A stretch of 40,251 nt of DNA, taken from Desulfovibrio sp. GTDB taxonomy: Bacteria > Desulfobacterota > Desulfovibrionia > Desulfovibrionales > Desulfovibrionaceae. The stretch lies in NCBI GenBank assembly GCA_031279825.1, contig JAITHT010000024.1, positions 1-40,251 on the forward strand, in the 5' to 3' direction. The notes beneath the pieces were generated by a model. The model was not told the DNA's origin, did not search any database, and saw only the letters and a program-made list of their open reading frames with translations. The translations under genes were made by a program, and so were the position numbers. Shown here piece by piece: positions 1-7,034 of this stretch. Numbering within the stretch: the stretch's first letter is position 1; each line of letters begins with the position of its first letter.

Positions 1-155
1 GGCATAATTGCGCCTTTTTTCAGGGAAAAGGTACAAAACGAGAGTAAATGAGGCAATTTTTACCGGATTTTTCCCCTTTTTTCGGAAATTTTACTGCCTG
101 AAACAAAGCCGCCCCTCCATCGGGGAATTGTTCAGCGCTTTCCTTAATATATTTA

Positions 156-1694
156 ATGAAAAGCTATGGTTGTCACGTGATGCAGTATCGTACAATAGCC
201 CTGCTTGCCGTTCTCTTGCCTGCCATCCTTTTCGTGAGCGCCTGCAGCACGGGGAAACCCGCGACAGACGGTGCCGGAGTATCGTGGAAAGCGGGAGGGA
301 TGCGGACAGGGGGAAGGGATGCCGTCCGCTTCGGCACTGTGGGCCATGCCGTTGATACGGAGCGGGAAACTGTTCGGAATGAGGCGGGAGCCCGCGCCGC
401 ACCGGCGCAGGCGTCCGCCGCCGCGGTTCCTTCCGGACCGCCGCAAGACAGGGCGCTGTCGTATGACGATTGCGTCCTCATGGCCTCGCAGTATGCCCCT
501 GACCTTGTGAGCGGCATTATTGACCTTGAGCTTGCCGAAGTTGCCGCGGATAACGCCTTTTGGCGCAGGATGCCCTTTATCAGCGCCCGTTTTCGCGTTA
601 CCGCGAATCTTACGAAGCAGCACAAGGAATACAGCGATACTTCGAGCCGCATGGATTTCGGCATATACGGCTTTGAGCCTGTAGTGAGTTATTTTTCCCA
701 TAAGGCCGCGTTGCTACTGCAGGATATCGCCTTGTCCACGCATCAGAAGGCCGTGGAAAAGCGGGGTGAGGAAATCGCCTCGGCCCTGCTGCGTCTGGCA
801 ACTTTGGAGCGGGCGGGTGAACGGCAGGCGGCGGATGTCGGTTTGGCGAAACAATTGACGGCTTTTCAGCGGACGCGGCAGGCGATGCCGGTTGATCGGC
901 TGAAGACGGCCTCCGCCCTGCATCAGGAACGAGCCGCCCAAGCGGCGTTGGACAAAACAAAGGTAGAAATATCCTCTTTATGCCTTTCTCTCAAGCTCAT
1001 GCTGGGTTACGACCCGGACAGACGTCTGGCGGCGCGCGGCGCAAGCGTGGAGGAGCTTCTGCAACGCGAAAAGGCCGCTCTGGCTCTTGCCGACAGGCAA
1101 TGGGAGGAGGTCTGGCGAAACTCCCTGGACGCGCGTATCGCGAAGGTGTCGTTGAAGCTTAAGGATTATAATATTATGATGGCGTGGGCGCGCTACCTTC
1201 CGAACATGAACATGGAAATTATCCCCGCCAACCCCGCCAGCGACTATGCCTCCTATTCCAGTAAAGACGACGTCTTCGCGAGGATGTACCTCACCTTGCC
1301 TCTTTTAGACTGGGGAGAGCGTTCCCGGGGGGTGGACAGCGCTCGTTTGGACAAGGCGCAGGTATCGCAACGCGCCAAACTGGGCAGGCAGATTTTTTCG
1401 CAACAATGGCAAGAACACTGGCTTGCCATGAAAATGGCCCAGGCGGATGTTGAACTTGCCAGAGAACTCTTGTCCGTGGCGCGTCTGGAAGAACAAAAAG
1501 CCGAATTGCAACATAGAGCCGGCAGTATTGCTTTTGACGGCCTCATTGATGCCAGACGCGCGAGGCTCAGCGCGGAAAGCGCCCTGGAAGAGGCGTCTCT
1601 GCAACTGCGCCTCAGGGAACTCGCCGCCTGGATGCTGAGCGGCGGTTTTAGTCGTCGTTTTTTCGAACCGCGCGCGGATGAAGAAAGGGAGTAA
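156..1694 (+). CDS. TolC-family outer-membrane efflux lipoprotein
   Basis: The 512-residue product looks like an outer-membrane factor of the TolC/OEP family, which forms the outer-membrane and periplasmic tunnel of type I secretion or efflux systems. The N-terminus has a lipoprotein signal: a hydrophobic run (IALLAVLLPAILF) followed by a lipobox VSAC, with the lipidated cysteine at residue 30. After a low-complexity Ala/Pro stretch, the rest is long, Ala/Leu/Gln-rich amphipathic helix, in two halves as expected for the duplicated OEP fold. Start: ATG 156 and ATG 180 are both possible; 180 gives a more standard signal peptide, and neither has a clear Shine-Dalgarno. The adaptor gene follows after only 6 bp, so the two are surely co-transcribed. 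Seen: signal, helices, spacing. Inferred: export role. The substrate is unknown; no inner-membrane pump gene is adjacent in the window. Confidence 0.85.
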   Translation: MKSYGCHVMQYRTIALLAVLLPAILFVSACSTGKPATDGAGVSWKAGGMRTGGRDAVRFGTVGHAVDTERETVRNEAGARAAPAQASAAAVPSGPPQDRALSYDDCVLMASQYAPDLVSGIIDLELAEVAADNAFWRRMPFISARFRVTANLTKQHKEYSDTSSRMDFGIYGFEPVVSYFSHKAALLLQDIALSTHQKAVEKRGEEIASALLRLATLERAGERQAADVGLAKQLTAFQRTRQAMPVDRLKTASALHQERAAQAALDKTKVEISSLCLSLKLMLGYDPDRRLAARGASVEELLQREKAALALADRQWEEVWRNSLDARIAKVSLKLKDYNIMMAWARYLPNMNMEIIPANPASDYASYSSKDDVFARMYLTLPLLDWGERSRGVDSARLDKAQVSQRAKLGRQIFSQQWQEHWLAMKMAQADVELARELLSVARLEEQKAELQHRAGSIAFDGLIDARRARLSAESALEEASLQLRLRELAAWMLSGGFSRRFFEPRADEERE

Positions 1695-1700
1695 GCTTTT

Positions 1701-2642
1701 ATGCGACGTCTGCAACCTCGTTCTTGCGCCGTTCCGCTGCTGGGAAGCGTATTGCTCGGCTGTGCGATTATCTTTTCGCCCCTTTGCCCGCCCGCCCTTG
1801 CCGAGCAAGAAAAGGCCGGGCATACCGGCAAGGTGTTCTGCCCCGTCATATACCATATTCCCTTTGAATACGCGGGGACGATTGAAGAAGTACTGGTCTC
1901 CCCCGGCGACAAGGTGCGGGAGGGGCAGATTCTGGCGCGCTACCGGTTGGGAGACGAGACCCTTCTGAATATTATGACCTATCTGGAGTTGTGGAGGGTA
2001 GTCCTTAATACGCAGATTGAGATTGTCCAGAATGACAGGGAAACTGAGGATGTCAAGGAGGAATACGACGCTGCCCGGCGCCTGTCGGCCGCCAGGATGG
2101 GGTCAACTGAGCGTTTGAATCGTCTGGAAAATACCCTGGCGCTCCTGCACAGGAAGAAAGGTCTGCTAACGCAGAGGCTCGTCTTTGATCAGAATGTCTT
2201 GCAGGCCAGAAAAGAGGTTGTCAGGCGCAAACTGGGAAAGGATGTCGCAAGCCTGGAAATTCCCGAATATGGGGAATTGCGCAGTCCGCTGGACGGAGAG
2301 GTTGTGCTCGTTAACCCCGCGTTGCGCAAGGGAATGATCCTGGAAGCCTTTTCTCCTGCCATAACCGTGGCGCAGACTCACCCTATGGAGATACGGACTC
2401 GCGTGTATGAATCGGATGTGCCGGAGTTGCGCATCGGCGGCAAGGCGGTCGTAACGATTCCTTCACTGGGGAATTTCACCTGTGACGGGGTGATTACCTA
2501 TATTGACCGCAGCTCGGAAGATATGACGGTGGGCAGGCCGAGTTATTACGGAGTACGGGTGGAGATAGGCAACGAGGCCGGCCGGCTCCGGGCCGGTTTT
2601 CAGGCGACGGTGAATTTTGAGACGGATGCAAAACACCCCTGA
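1701..2642 (+). CDS. HlyD/RND-type periplasmic adaptor subunit
   Basis: The 313-residue product is a membrane-fusion (adaptor) protein that would bridge an inner-membrane transporter and the TolC-like protein encoded just upstream. It begins with an export signal; a signal peptidase I site after PALA (residue 34) fits, but an LLGC at residues 18-21 could also be a lipobox. Next come a split biotinyl-lipoyl domain (first half around PGDKVREGQILARY, second half around LRSPLDGEVVLV), a central coiled-coil hairpin rich in Glu/Arg/Leu, and a beta-barrel segment near the C-terminus. It is short for the family and lacks the N-terminal membrane anchor of LapC/HlyD proteins, which argues against its being the classic type I secretion adaptor. 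A GAAAGGGAG sequence ahead of ATG 1701 serves as ribosome-binding site. The transporter partner is not in the window. Confidence 0.82.
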   Translation: MRRLQPRSCAVPLLGSVLLGCAIIFSPLCPPALAEQEKAGHTGKVFCPVIYHIPFEYAGTIEEVLVSPGDKVREGQILARYRLGDETLLNIMTYLELWRVVLNTQIEIVQNDRETEDVKEEYDAARRLSAARMGSTERLNRLENTLALLHRKKGLLTQRLVFDQNVLQARKEVVRRKLGKDVASLEIPEYGELRSPLDGEVVLVNPALRKGMILEAFSPAITVAQTHPMEIRTRVYESDVPELRIGGKAVVTIPSLGNFTCDGVITYIDRSSEDMTVGRPSYYGVRVEIGNEAGRLRAGFQATVNFETDAKHP

Positions 2643-2661
2643 ACGTGGCGGCCCGTAAAGG

Positions 2662-2722
2662 CGCGGGCAATAGCCCGCGTCAACGGAGGAAACGCATTGT
2701 GCCGATGCCGAAAAGAGCATGA
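2662..2722 (+). other. leader with hairpin and possible 7-codon mini-ORF before the glycosyltransferase
   Basis: The 76-bp gap between the adaptor and glycosyltransferase genes holds a perfect 7-bp hairpin (CGCGGGC at 2662, GCCCGCG at 2673, loop AATA). A strong GGAGGA follows at 2685-2690, but its best-spaced initiation codon is GTG 2699, which reads seven codons (MPMPKRA) and stops at TGA 2720-2722. That stop overlaps the ATG of the glycosyltransferase (ATGA at 2719). The arrangement would allow translational coupling through a tiny leader peptide. The DNA layout is seen; translation of the mini-ORF is inference. Confidence 0.3.
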
Positions 2723-3858
2723 AAGAACGCCCCGCCTCGCTGGCAACGCATGCCGCTGTGCGCGGTGCGCCGATACGATCCTGCGTGCCGGTGACTTTTT
2801 TGCTGGAAGATATGGATTTCGGAGGCACCCAGACGCAGATGTTGGAACTGGCCGTCCGTCTTGATAAAACGCGTTTTCTGCCGCGCCTGATCACCTTGCG
2901 CCGAGGGCGCGCGGATTTGTGGGCACGCGCGAAAGCCGGAGGAGTGGACTGCCTGGCCCTGGATGACGGTATCGTCTTCAGACCGTCGCGCGCCCTGCCT
3001 GCCTTGTGGCGATACCTGGAGAAGGAACGGCCTCCCCTTCTGCATCTGGCCACGGCCCTGCCCAATATCTGGGGGAGGATTATGGGCAGGCTTTTGCGTC
3101 TGCCGGGCATTATCGCTAATTGCCGCGGCGGTAACTCCATCAGGCGGCAGCATGAAAGATGGCTCTGGCCCTTTGCCGGAGTGCATATCTGCAACTCCTC
3201 CCTGCTTCAGGAGCAGTTGCGGCGGCATACCCGCCTGCCCGAAGAACGCATTGTCTATATTCCCAACGGCGTGGATACCGACTTTTTCCACCCGGCCGAT
3301 GCGGTGCCGGAAGAGCTTGCCCTCCTCTGTATCGCCCGTATGGTTCCGGATAAAAATCATCCTTTGTTGCTGAGGGCTTTTTCCCGCGTCCTGCATTATG
3401 CGCCTGACGCCGTGTTGCATTTGGTGGGTGAGGGCCGGGAAAGGGCGCGCGTGGAGGCCCTGGCCGCCGCCCCGGAATTGCGGGGCCGTGTGCGCTTTCA
3501 CTCCGGTAGCGCGGATGTGCGTCCCTTGCTGCATCAATCCCGAATCTTCGTTCTTGCGTCCGATTATGAAAGCACGCCTAACGTGTTGCTCGAAGCCATG
3601 GCCTGCGGCCTGCCTGTGGCGGCCACCCGCGCCGGAGGAGTGTCGGAACTGGTGATTCACGGACAAACGGGATTTTTGACGGATTGCGGTGATAGTGGCG
3701 CTTTGGCCGATGCTGTCCTGCGCCTTCTGAACGAGCCTGATCTGCGGAGGGCTTTCGGCGGGGCGGGGAGAGAAAGGGCGCTCGCCCGTTATTCCCTGCG
3801 GGCTATGGCGGAGGCTCATGAGCGCGTATACGAGTCTCTGCTGCATCGCGGGGAATGA
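2719..3858 (+). CDS. GT4-family glycosyltransferase
   Basis: The 379-residue product is a retaining GT-B glycosyltransferase of family GT4, cytosolic or membrane-associated, transferring a sugar from a nucleotide-sugar donor. The N-terminal half has the family motif DFGGTQTQMLELAVRLD, where GGTQ sits at the acceptor/donor cleft. The C-terminal half has PNGVDTDFF, IARMVPDKNHPLLLRAF, and the EX7E motif in ESTPNVLLE followed by AMACGLPVAATRAGG, the donor-binding signature. The length is normal for the family. It lies downstream of the TolC-like and adaptor genes in the same orientation, so a role in making or decorating an exported polysaccharide is possible but unproven. No signal peptide or transmembrane segment is visible. 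The exact sugar and acceptor cannot be told from sequence. Confidence 0.88.
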   Translation: MKERPASLATHAAVRGAPIRSCVPVTFLLEDMDFGGTQTQMLELAVRLDKTRFLPRLITLRRGRADLWARAKAGGVDCLALDDGIVFRPSRALPALWRYLEKERPPLLHLATALPNIWGRIMGRLLRLPGIIANCRGGNSIRRQHERWLWPFAGVHICNSSLLQEQLRRHTRLPEERIVYIPNGVDTDFFHPADAVPEELALLCIARMVPDKNHPLLLRAFSRVLHYAPDAVLHLVGEGRERARVEALAAAPELRGRVRFHSGSADVRPLLHQSRIFVLASDYESTPNVLLEAMACGLPVAATRAGGVSELVIHGQTGFLTDCGDSGALADAVLRLLNEPDLRRAFGGAGRERALARYSLRAMAEAHERVYESLLHRGE

Positions 3859-3884
3859 GATCGATCCTTTGCGTTACGGCGTAT

Positions 3885-3912
3885 CGACGGCGCGGCGATT
3901 GTCGCGCCGTCG
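3885..3912. terminator. hairpin between convergent genes
   Basis: A perfect 10-bp inverted repeat (CGACGGCGCG at 3885-3894 and CGCGCCGTCG at 3903-3912, loop of 8) fills most of the 55-bp gap between the stop codons of the glycosyltransferase (+) and the channel gene (-). Its position suggests a shared bidirectional terminator. It lacks a clear T-tract on either side, so intrinsic termination is not certain. Confidence 0.5.
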
Positions 3913-3913
3913 C

Positions 3914-6415
3914 TCATTCGGGCGGATGGCGCGCCGGCGCGGAGTGTTCGGCGGGCCTTACGGCATTCGCGGCTGGCGGCGTCATATGCAGCGCCAGTTG
4001 CGGAAAGGGTATTTCAATACCCCGTTCGGCAAAGGATCGGTTTATAGAGAAGCGGATGGCGGACAGCGCGGCGGGGCTGTCATCGATATTCATGAACACA
4101 TGGAGGGTAAACTCCAGGGAATGCGGGCCGAATTCGCTGAACAACACGGTCGGCGGCGGTGTTTTGCGGACATGCTCCTGCGTGTCGGCCGCCTCAAGCA
4201 GAAGGCGCGTCACAAGGGCGGTGTCCGAACCGTAGGCGACGCCGATGCGCATACTCCGCCGCACTACTCTGTTAAGCCTCGTCCAGTTGGAAAAATGGCC
4301 GGACATGATGGAAGAATTGGGTACGTACACCAGGGCGTGTTCAGGCGTTTCTATGGCGGTGGAACGGATATTGATGGATTTGACCGTGCCTGAAACTCCC
4401 GCGACATCCACAATATCCCCTACAAGGATGGTTCTGCCGAAAATAAGGATAAGGCCGCTGATAAGGTTGTTGAAGAGATTTTGTACGCCGAAGCCGATGC
4501 CCACGCTCAATCCTCCGGCAATGACGGCCAGACTTGTGAAATCCACTCCCAGACTCCCCAGAACGATAATGGCGAAGAGCGCCCACGACAGATAGCGGAC
4601 CATGGTCCGCAGAGGAGGAATGACTCCCCGTTCGATGTGGGGTATATGATCGGGAAGATGGCTGAGAGATGTGGTAAGCAGGCCGATGAAGGAGCGCGTC
4701 AGGAAAAACAGCACCGCAATGAACAGCAGCCGGGAGAAATTGAAACTGGCCTCGCCCCAGGTATAGTTGGCGGCCATGGCGCTGCGCAGCAGGTAGCGCG
4801 CGCCCGGCACGGCCCACAGCCACGGCAGGGCGCACACCAGGGAAAGAATCCAGGCGGCGGGGGTGGATAATGCCTCCGCTATGGCATGGCGGATAGGCCG
4901 GTTTTCCTTGTCGAACAGGGAGTCGCCCAGATTTTGCAAAAGCGCCGTGAGCGCGTTGCCCAGCGTACAGATGTTCACCAGGGCGAAAAGAGCCATGAAA
5001 AGAAGAACGGCCAGACGGGCATAGCCGAAAAGGGCCGCCGCCAGAGAGAGTGAGCCTGCCCAGAAGGCGCAACTGAAGGCGAGACTCTCCAGCAGCGGCA
5101 GGGCGGCGGCGCGTTGACGATTGAGGATAAGTGTCCGGGCCAGAAAAACAAGCATGATCGCCGTCCACATAAGGCTGAGGACAGGCGGGGGCAGGTCGGA
5201 AAAAAGCATGAACACGCCGAGAAAGGCGGGCGGTAAAAGGCGGTTGAGGGGGGACGGCGCGTCTTGCAGCGCGGGCATGACGGCCGCGCGCAGTCGCCGG
5301 CTTAACGCGGCCGCCCCGGCGATAACCGCCAGCACGCCCAAAAACGTGAAGGCAAGGAAAGAGCCCCCGGCGGGGTTGCTTGATGCCGCCAGAACGGCAA
5401 AACCGCCGCCTACCCCTATCCACGCGCCCTTGAAAACATCCGCGCAGGCATGATACCGGCTTGTGGAAAGAATATGCGTGCTCCGTAACAGCAGAAAGCC
5501 GAAAAGGGCTATGAGGGCGCTTGCCGAGGTAAAGCTTTTTCCTGCCTCTTTCCAGTCTTCTCCGTTTTGCGGATAGGCGAAGCGCACGCGCAGGGGGATG
5601 TGCCCTACCCAGTCGGACAGCATGCCGGGAATTGCGGCCAGGACGCCCGCATCGGCGTTTGACGGCGTCAAATAGTAGCTTCTCCAGATTTCCATGAGAC
5701 TGCTTTCGGTATTCTCAACGGTCCTGCCGAGTCTTGTCTCGGCGGCTTTTGCCGGGGCGAGGATTTTTTCCAGGCGGGCGGAGGCGCCGCCTAATTTTGC
5801 CCGAGCCTCAAGCGCGGTCCGGGTGAAGTCTTTTATCTCCGCAGGAGCCGCGCCGGCCGTTTCTCCATCACGCAGGCTGTCCCGGCTGAGATCGTCCATA
5901 TCTTTCTGCAGGCTGGCAAGATCTTCCAGGCGCCGCTTGACGGCCGCGGCGATATCTTCCAGCGGGCGCAGGTTATTGCGCAGTTTTTCCTGCAAATGGA
6001 GCATTTGCCGCAGCAGCGTAAGCTGCTCCATGGGGTGGCCGCGCAACGCCTGAAACAGGTTGGATAAGCGGGAGGCTTGAGCGCCGGCTGCCTGAATGCT
6101 TTCGGACAGCGGCGCGGCCATGCTTTCGGCATTGCCGCGTAAGGAAGAGACTTCTTTAGCCATAACGGCTAATTCTCCGGTGCGTGAACGCCAAATGTGC
6201 ATCAAGGGGTCATTTTCGGCCGTCGAGCCTGTTCCGGAGGCGTCTTCCGGCCCGGGGGCATTCTTCTGTCCGGGCGCGAACTCCGATTCCGGCGCGGCAA
6301 AGGCGCCCGCAAGAAAGACGCCGGACACGCCGGCGAGCGGCAGGGACGCGATCACGGCAAAGCGTGCCGCCTTGAGGATGATATGCACGAGCGTTGCGGA
6401 CATAGACTTTACCAT
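3914..6415 (-). CDS. MscS-type mechanosensitive ion channel, large (KefA-like)
   Basis: The 833-residue product is a large MscS-superfamily channel of the inner membrane, expected to release solutes on hypo-osmotic shock. Order of parts: signal-like hydrophobic N-terminus (residues 9-35), a periplasmic helical/coiled-coil region to about residue 270, roughly ten transmembrane segments, and a C-terminal MscS core. The pore helix is Gly/Ala-rich (VIAGGLSVGIGFGVQNLFNN), followed by the beta-domain motif GRTILVGDIVDVAGVSGTV and YVPNS. These are standard MscS features. GGAGG lies 13 bases upstream of ATG 6415, a rather long spacing; ATG 6403 is an alternative start. It converges on the glycosyltransferase and has no obvious operon partner. 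Confidence 0.92.
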   Translation of the reverse strand: MVKSMSATLVHIILKAARFAVIASLPLAGVSGVFLAGAFAAPESEFAPGQKNAPGPEDASGTGSTAENDPLMHIWRSRTGELAVMAKEVSSLRGNAESMAAPLSESIQAAGAQASRLSNLFQALRGHPMEQLTLLRQMLHLQEKLRNNLRPLEDIAAAVKRRLEDLASLQKDMDDLSRDSLRDGETAGAAPAEIKDFTRTALEARAKLGGASARLEKILAPAKAAETRLGRTVENTESSLMEIWRSYYLTPSNADAGVLAAIPGMLSDWVGHIPLRVRFAYPQNGEDWKEAGKSFTSASALIALFGFLLLRSTHILSTSRYHACADVFKGAWIGVGGGFAVLAASSNPAGGSFLAFTFLGVLAVIAGAAALSRRLRAAVMPALQDAPSPLNRLLPPAFLGVFMLFSDLPPPVLSLMWTAIMLVFLARTLILNRQRAAALPLLESLAFSCAFWAGSLSLAAALFGYARLAVLLFMALFALVNICTLGNALTALLQNLGDSLFDKENRPIRHAIAEALSTPAAWILSLVCALPWLWAVPGARYLLRSAMAANYTWGEASFNFSRLLFIAVLFFLTRSFIGLLTTSLSHLPDHIPHIERGVIPPLRTMVRYLSWALFAIIVLGSLGVDFTSLAVIAGGLSVGIGFGVQNLFNNLISGLILIFGRTILVGDIVDVAGVSGTVKSINIRSTAIETPEHALVYVPNSSIMSGHFSNWTRLNRVVRRSMRIGVAYGSDTALVTRLLLEAADTQEHVRKTPPPTVLFSEFGPHSLEFTLHVFMNIDDSPAALSAIRFSINRSFAERGIEIPFPQLALHMTPPAANAVRPAEHSAPARHPPE

Positions 6416-6490
6416 AGAATGTTTTACGCCTCCGGCTAGTGTCTAATTGCAAAAACTACAAGTATATTTTGCGGATATTTTTGCAGGATC

Positions 6491-6543
6491 GTCGGCTGAA
6501 GAACATGGTTTTCAGCCGACTTACGCCGCCTTCGGCGGCGTAA
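6491..6543. repeat. two adjacent strong hairpins
   Basis: Within the 619-bp gap between the channel gene and the adhesin gene are two perfect inverted repeats side by side: GTCGGCTGAA/TTCAGCCGAC (6491-6520) and TTACGCCGCC/GGCGGCGTAA (6521-6543, three-base loop). A similar but diverged pair recurs at 24073-24118. They could be transcription barriers or structured repeat DNA; no T-tract follows directly on the + strand. Confidence 0.6.
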
Positions 6544-6583
6544 AAGCCTCCAGGTTTTTCTAGTGGTTACTTTTGCAAGTAAA

Positions 6584-6687
6584 TACTAGAGCAGATTAAC
6601 TTTGAAACGTTGCACTCGTCGCCCTCGGCGAAAACAAGTTTCGCCTACTCCTCATGCACGCAACCGGCGCTCACGCTGCCGGTTGCC
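6584..6687 (+). repeat. dispersed intergenic repeat, copy 1
   Basis: This copy begins AGAGCAGATT and contains the hairpin GGCGAAA/TTTCGCC around 6628-6646 and a second one, CAACCGGC/GCCGGTTG, around 6661-6686. Aligned by eye, it matches the reverse complement of 24191-24293 along most of its length and of 33465-33538 along its first three quarters. All three copies lie between genes. No reading frame is shared among copies, so it behaves as a non-coding repeat. Confidence 0.7.
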
Positions 6688-6717
6688 GGAGCATTTTCAA
6701 AGTGAAAATGCTCCGGC
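6685..6717. repeat. 14-bp inverted repeat, AAAGT loop
   Basis: GCCGGAGCATTTTC (6685-6698) and its exact complement (6704-6717) form a very stable stem immediately after repeat copy 1. Between here and the adhesin start (7035) lie about 320 bp in which I see a TTGACA-like box at 6789 without a convincing -10 box, an A/T-rich tract at 6990-7020, and no gene. Confidence 0.65.
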
Positions 6718-7034
6718 CGCAGGGAATGCGCCCGGAACGCACTGCCCGCATCGTTTGATTTTTATCGTGATTTTTTACAATAACCTGCTTGACATTTTGA
6801 TGCAAGGTGGAGTACGTCGGAAGAAAGTATGGTGAGAGAGAGTTTAGTCTGAGGCATTAGATAATGTGAGTCGCGCTTGCCGGGGGATATGGCAGGCGTG
6901 GCTGTTGTACTTTGTCTGTTCCTTGGGCGATTGGCAAGAAGAAAAACTTGCAAAGTGATATGTATTCTCTCGCTATGCCGGGTGAGTTTTTTTTTCGCGT
7001 CACTCTCATTTTCTAAAATATTCAGGGGGATATT

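Noticed and set aside
8..355. Open frame at the left edge overlapping the TolC-like gene
   Set aside because: Its composition is unlike a protein, and the overlapping frame has a clear lipoprotein signal and OEP-like sequence.
1701..2642. Adaptor as the LapC-type partner of the adhesin
   Set aside because: It is short, has an export signal instead of a membrane anchor, and sits with a glycosyltransferase; the link to the adhesin is not supported.
6780..7034. c-di-GMP riboswitch or clear promoter before the adhesin
   Set aside because: No conserved riboswitch core is visible, and the TTGACA at 6789 has no acceptable -10 partner at 16-18 bp.
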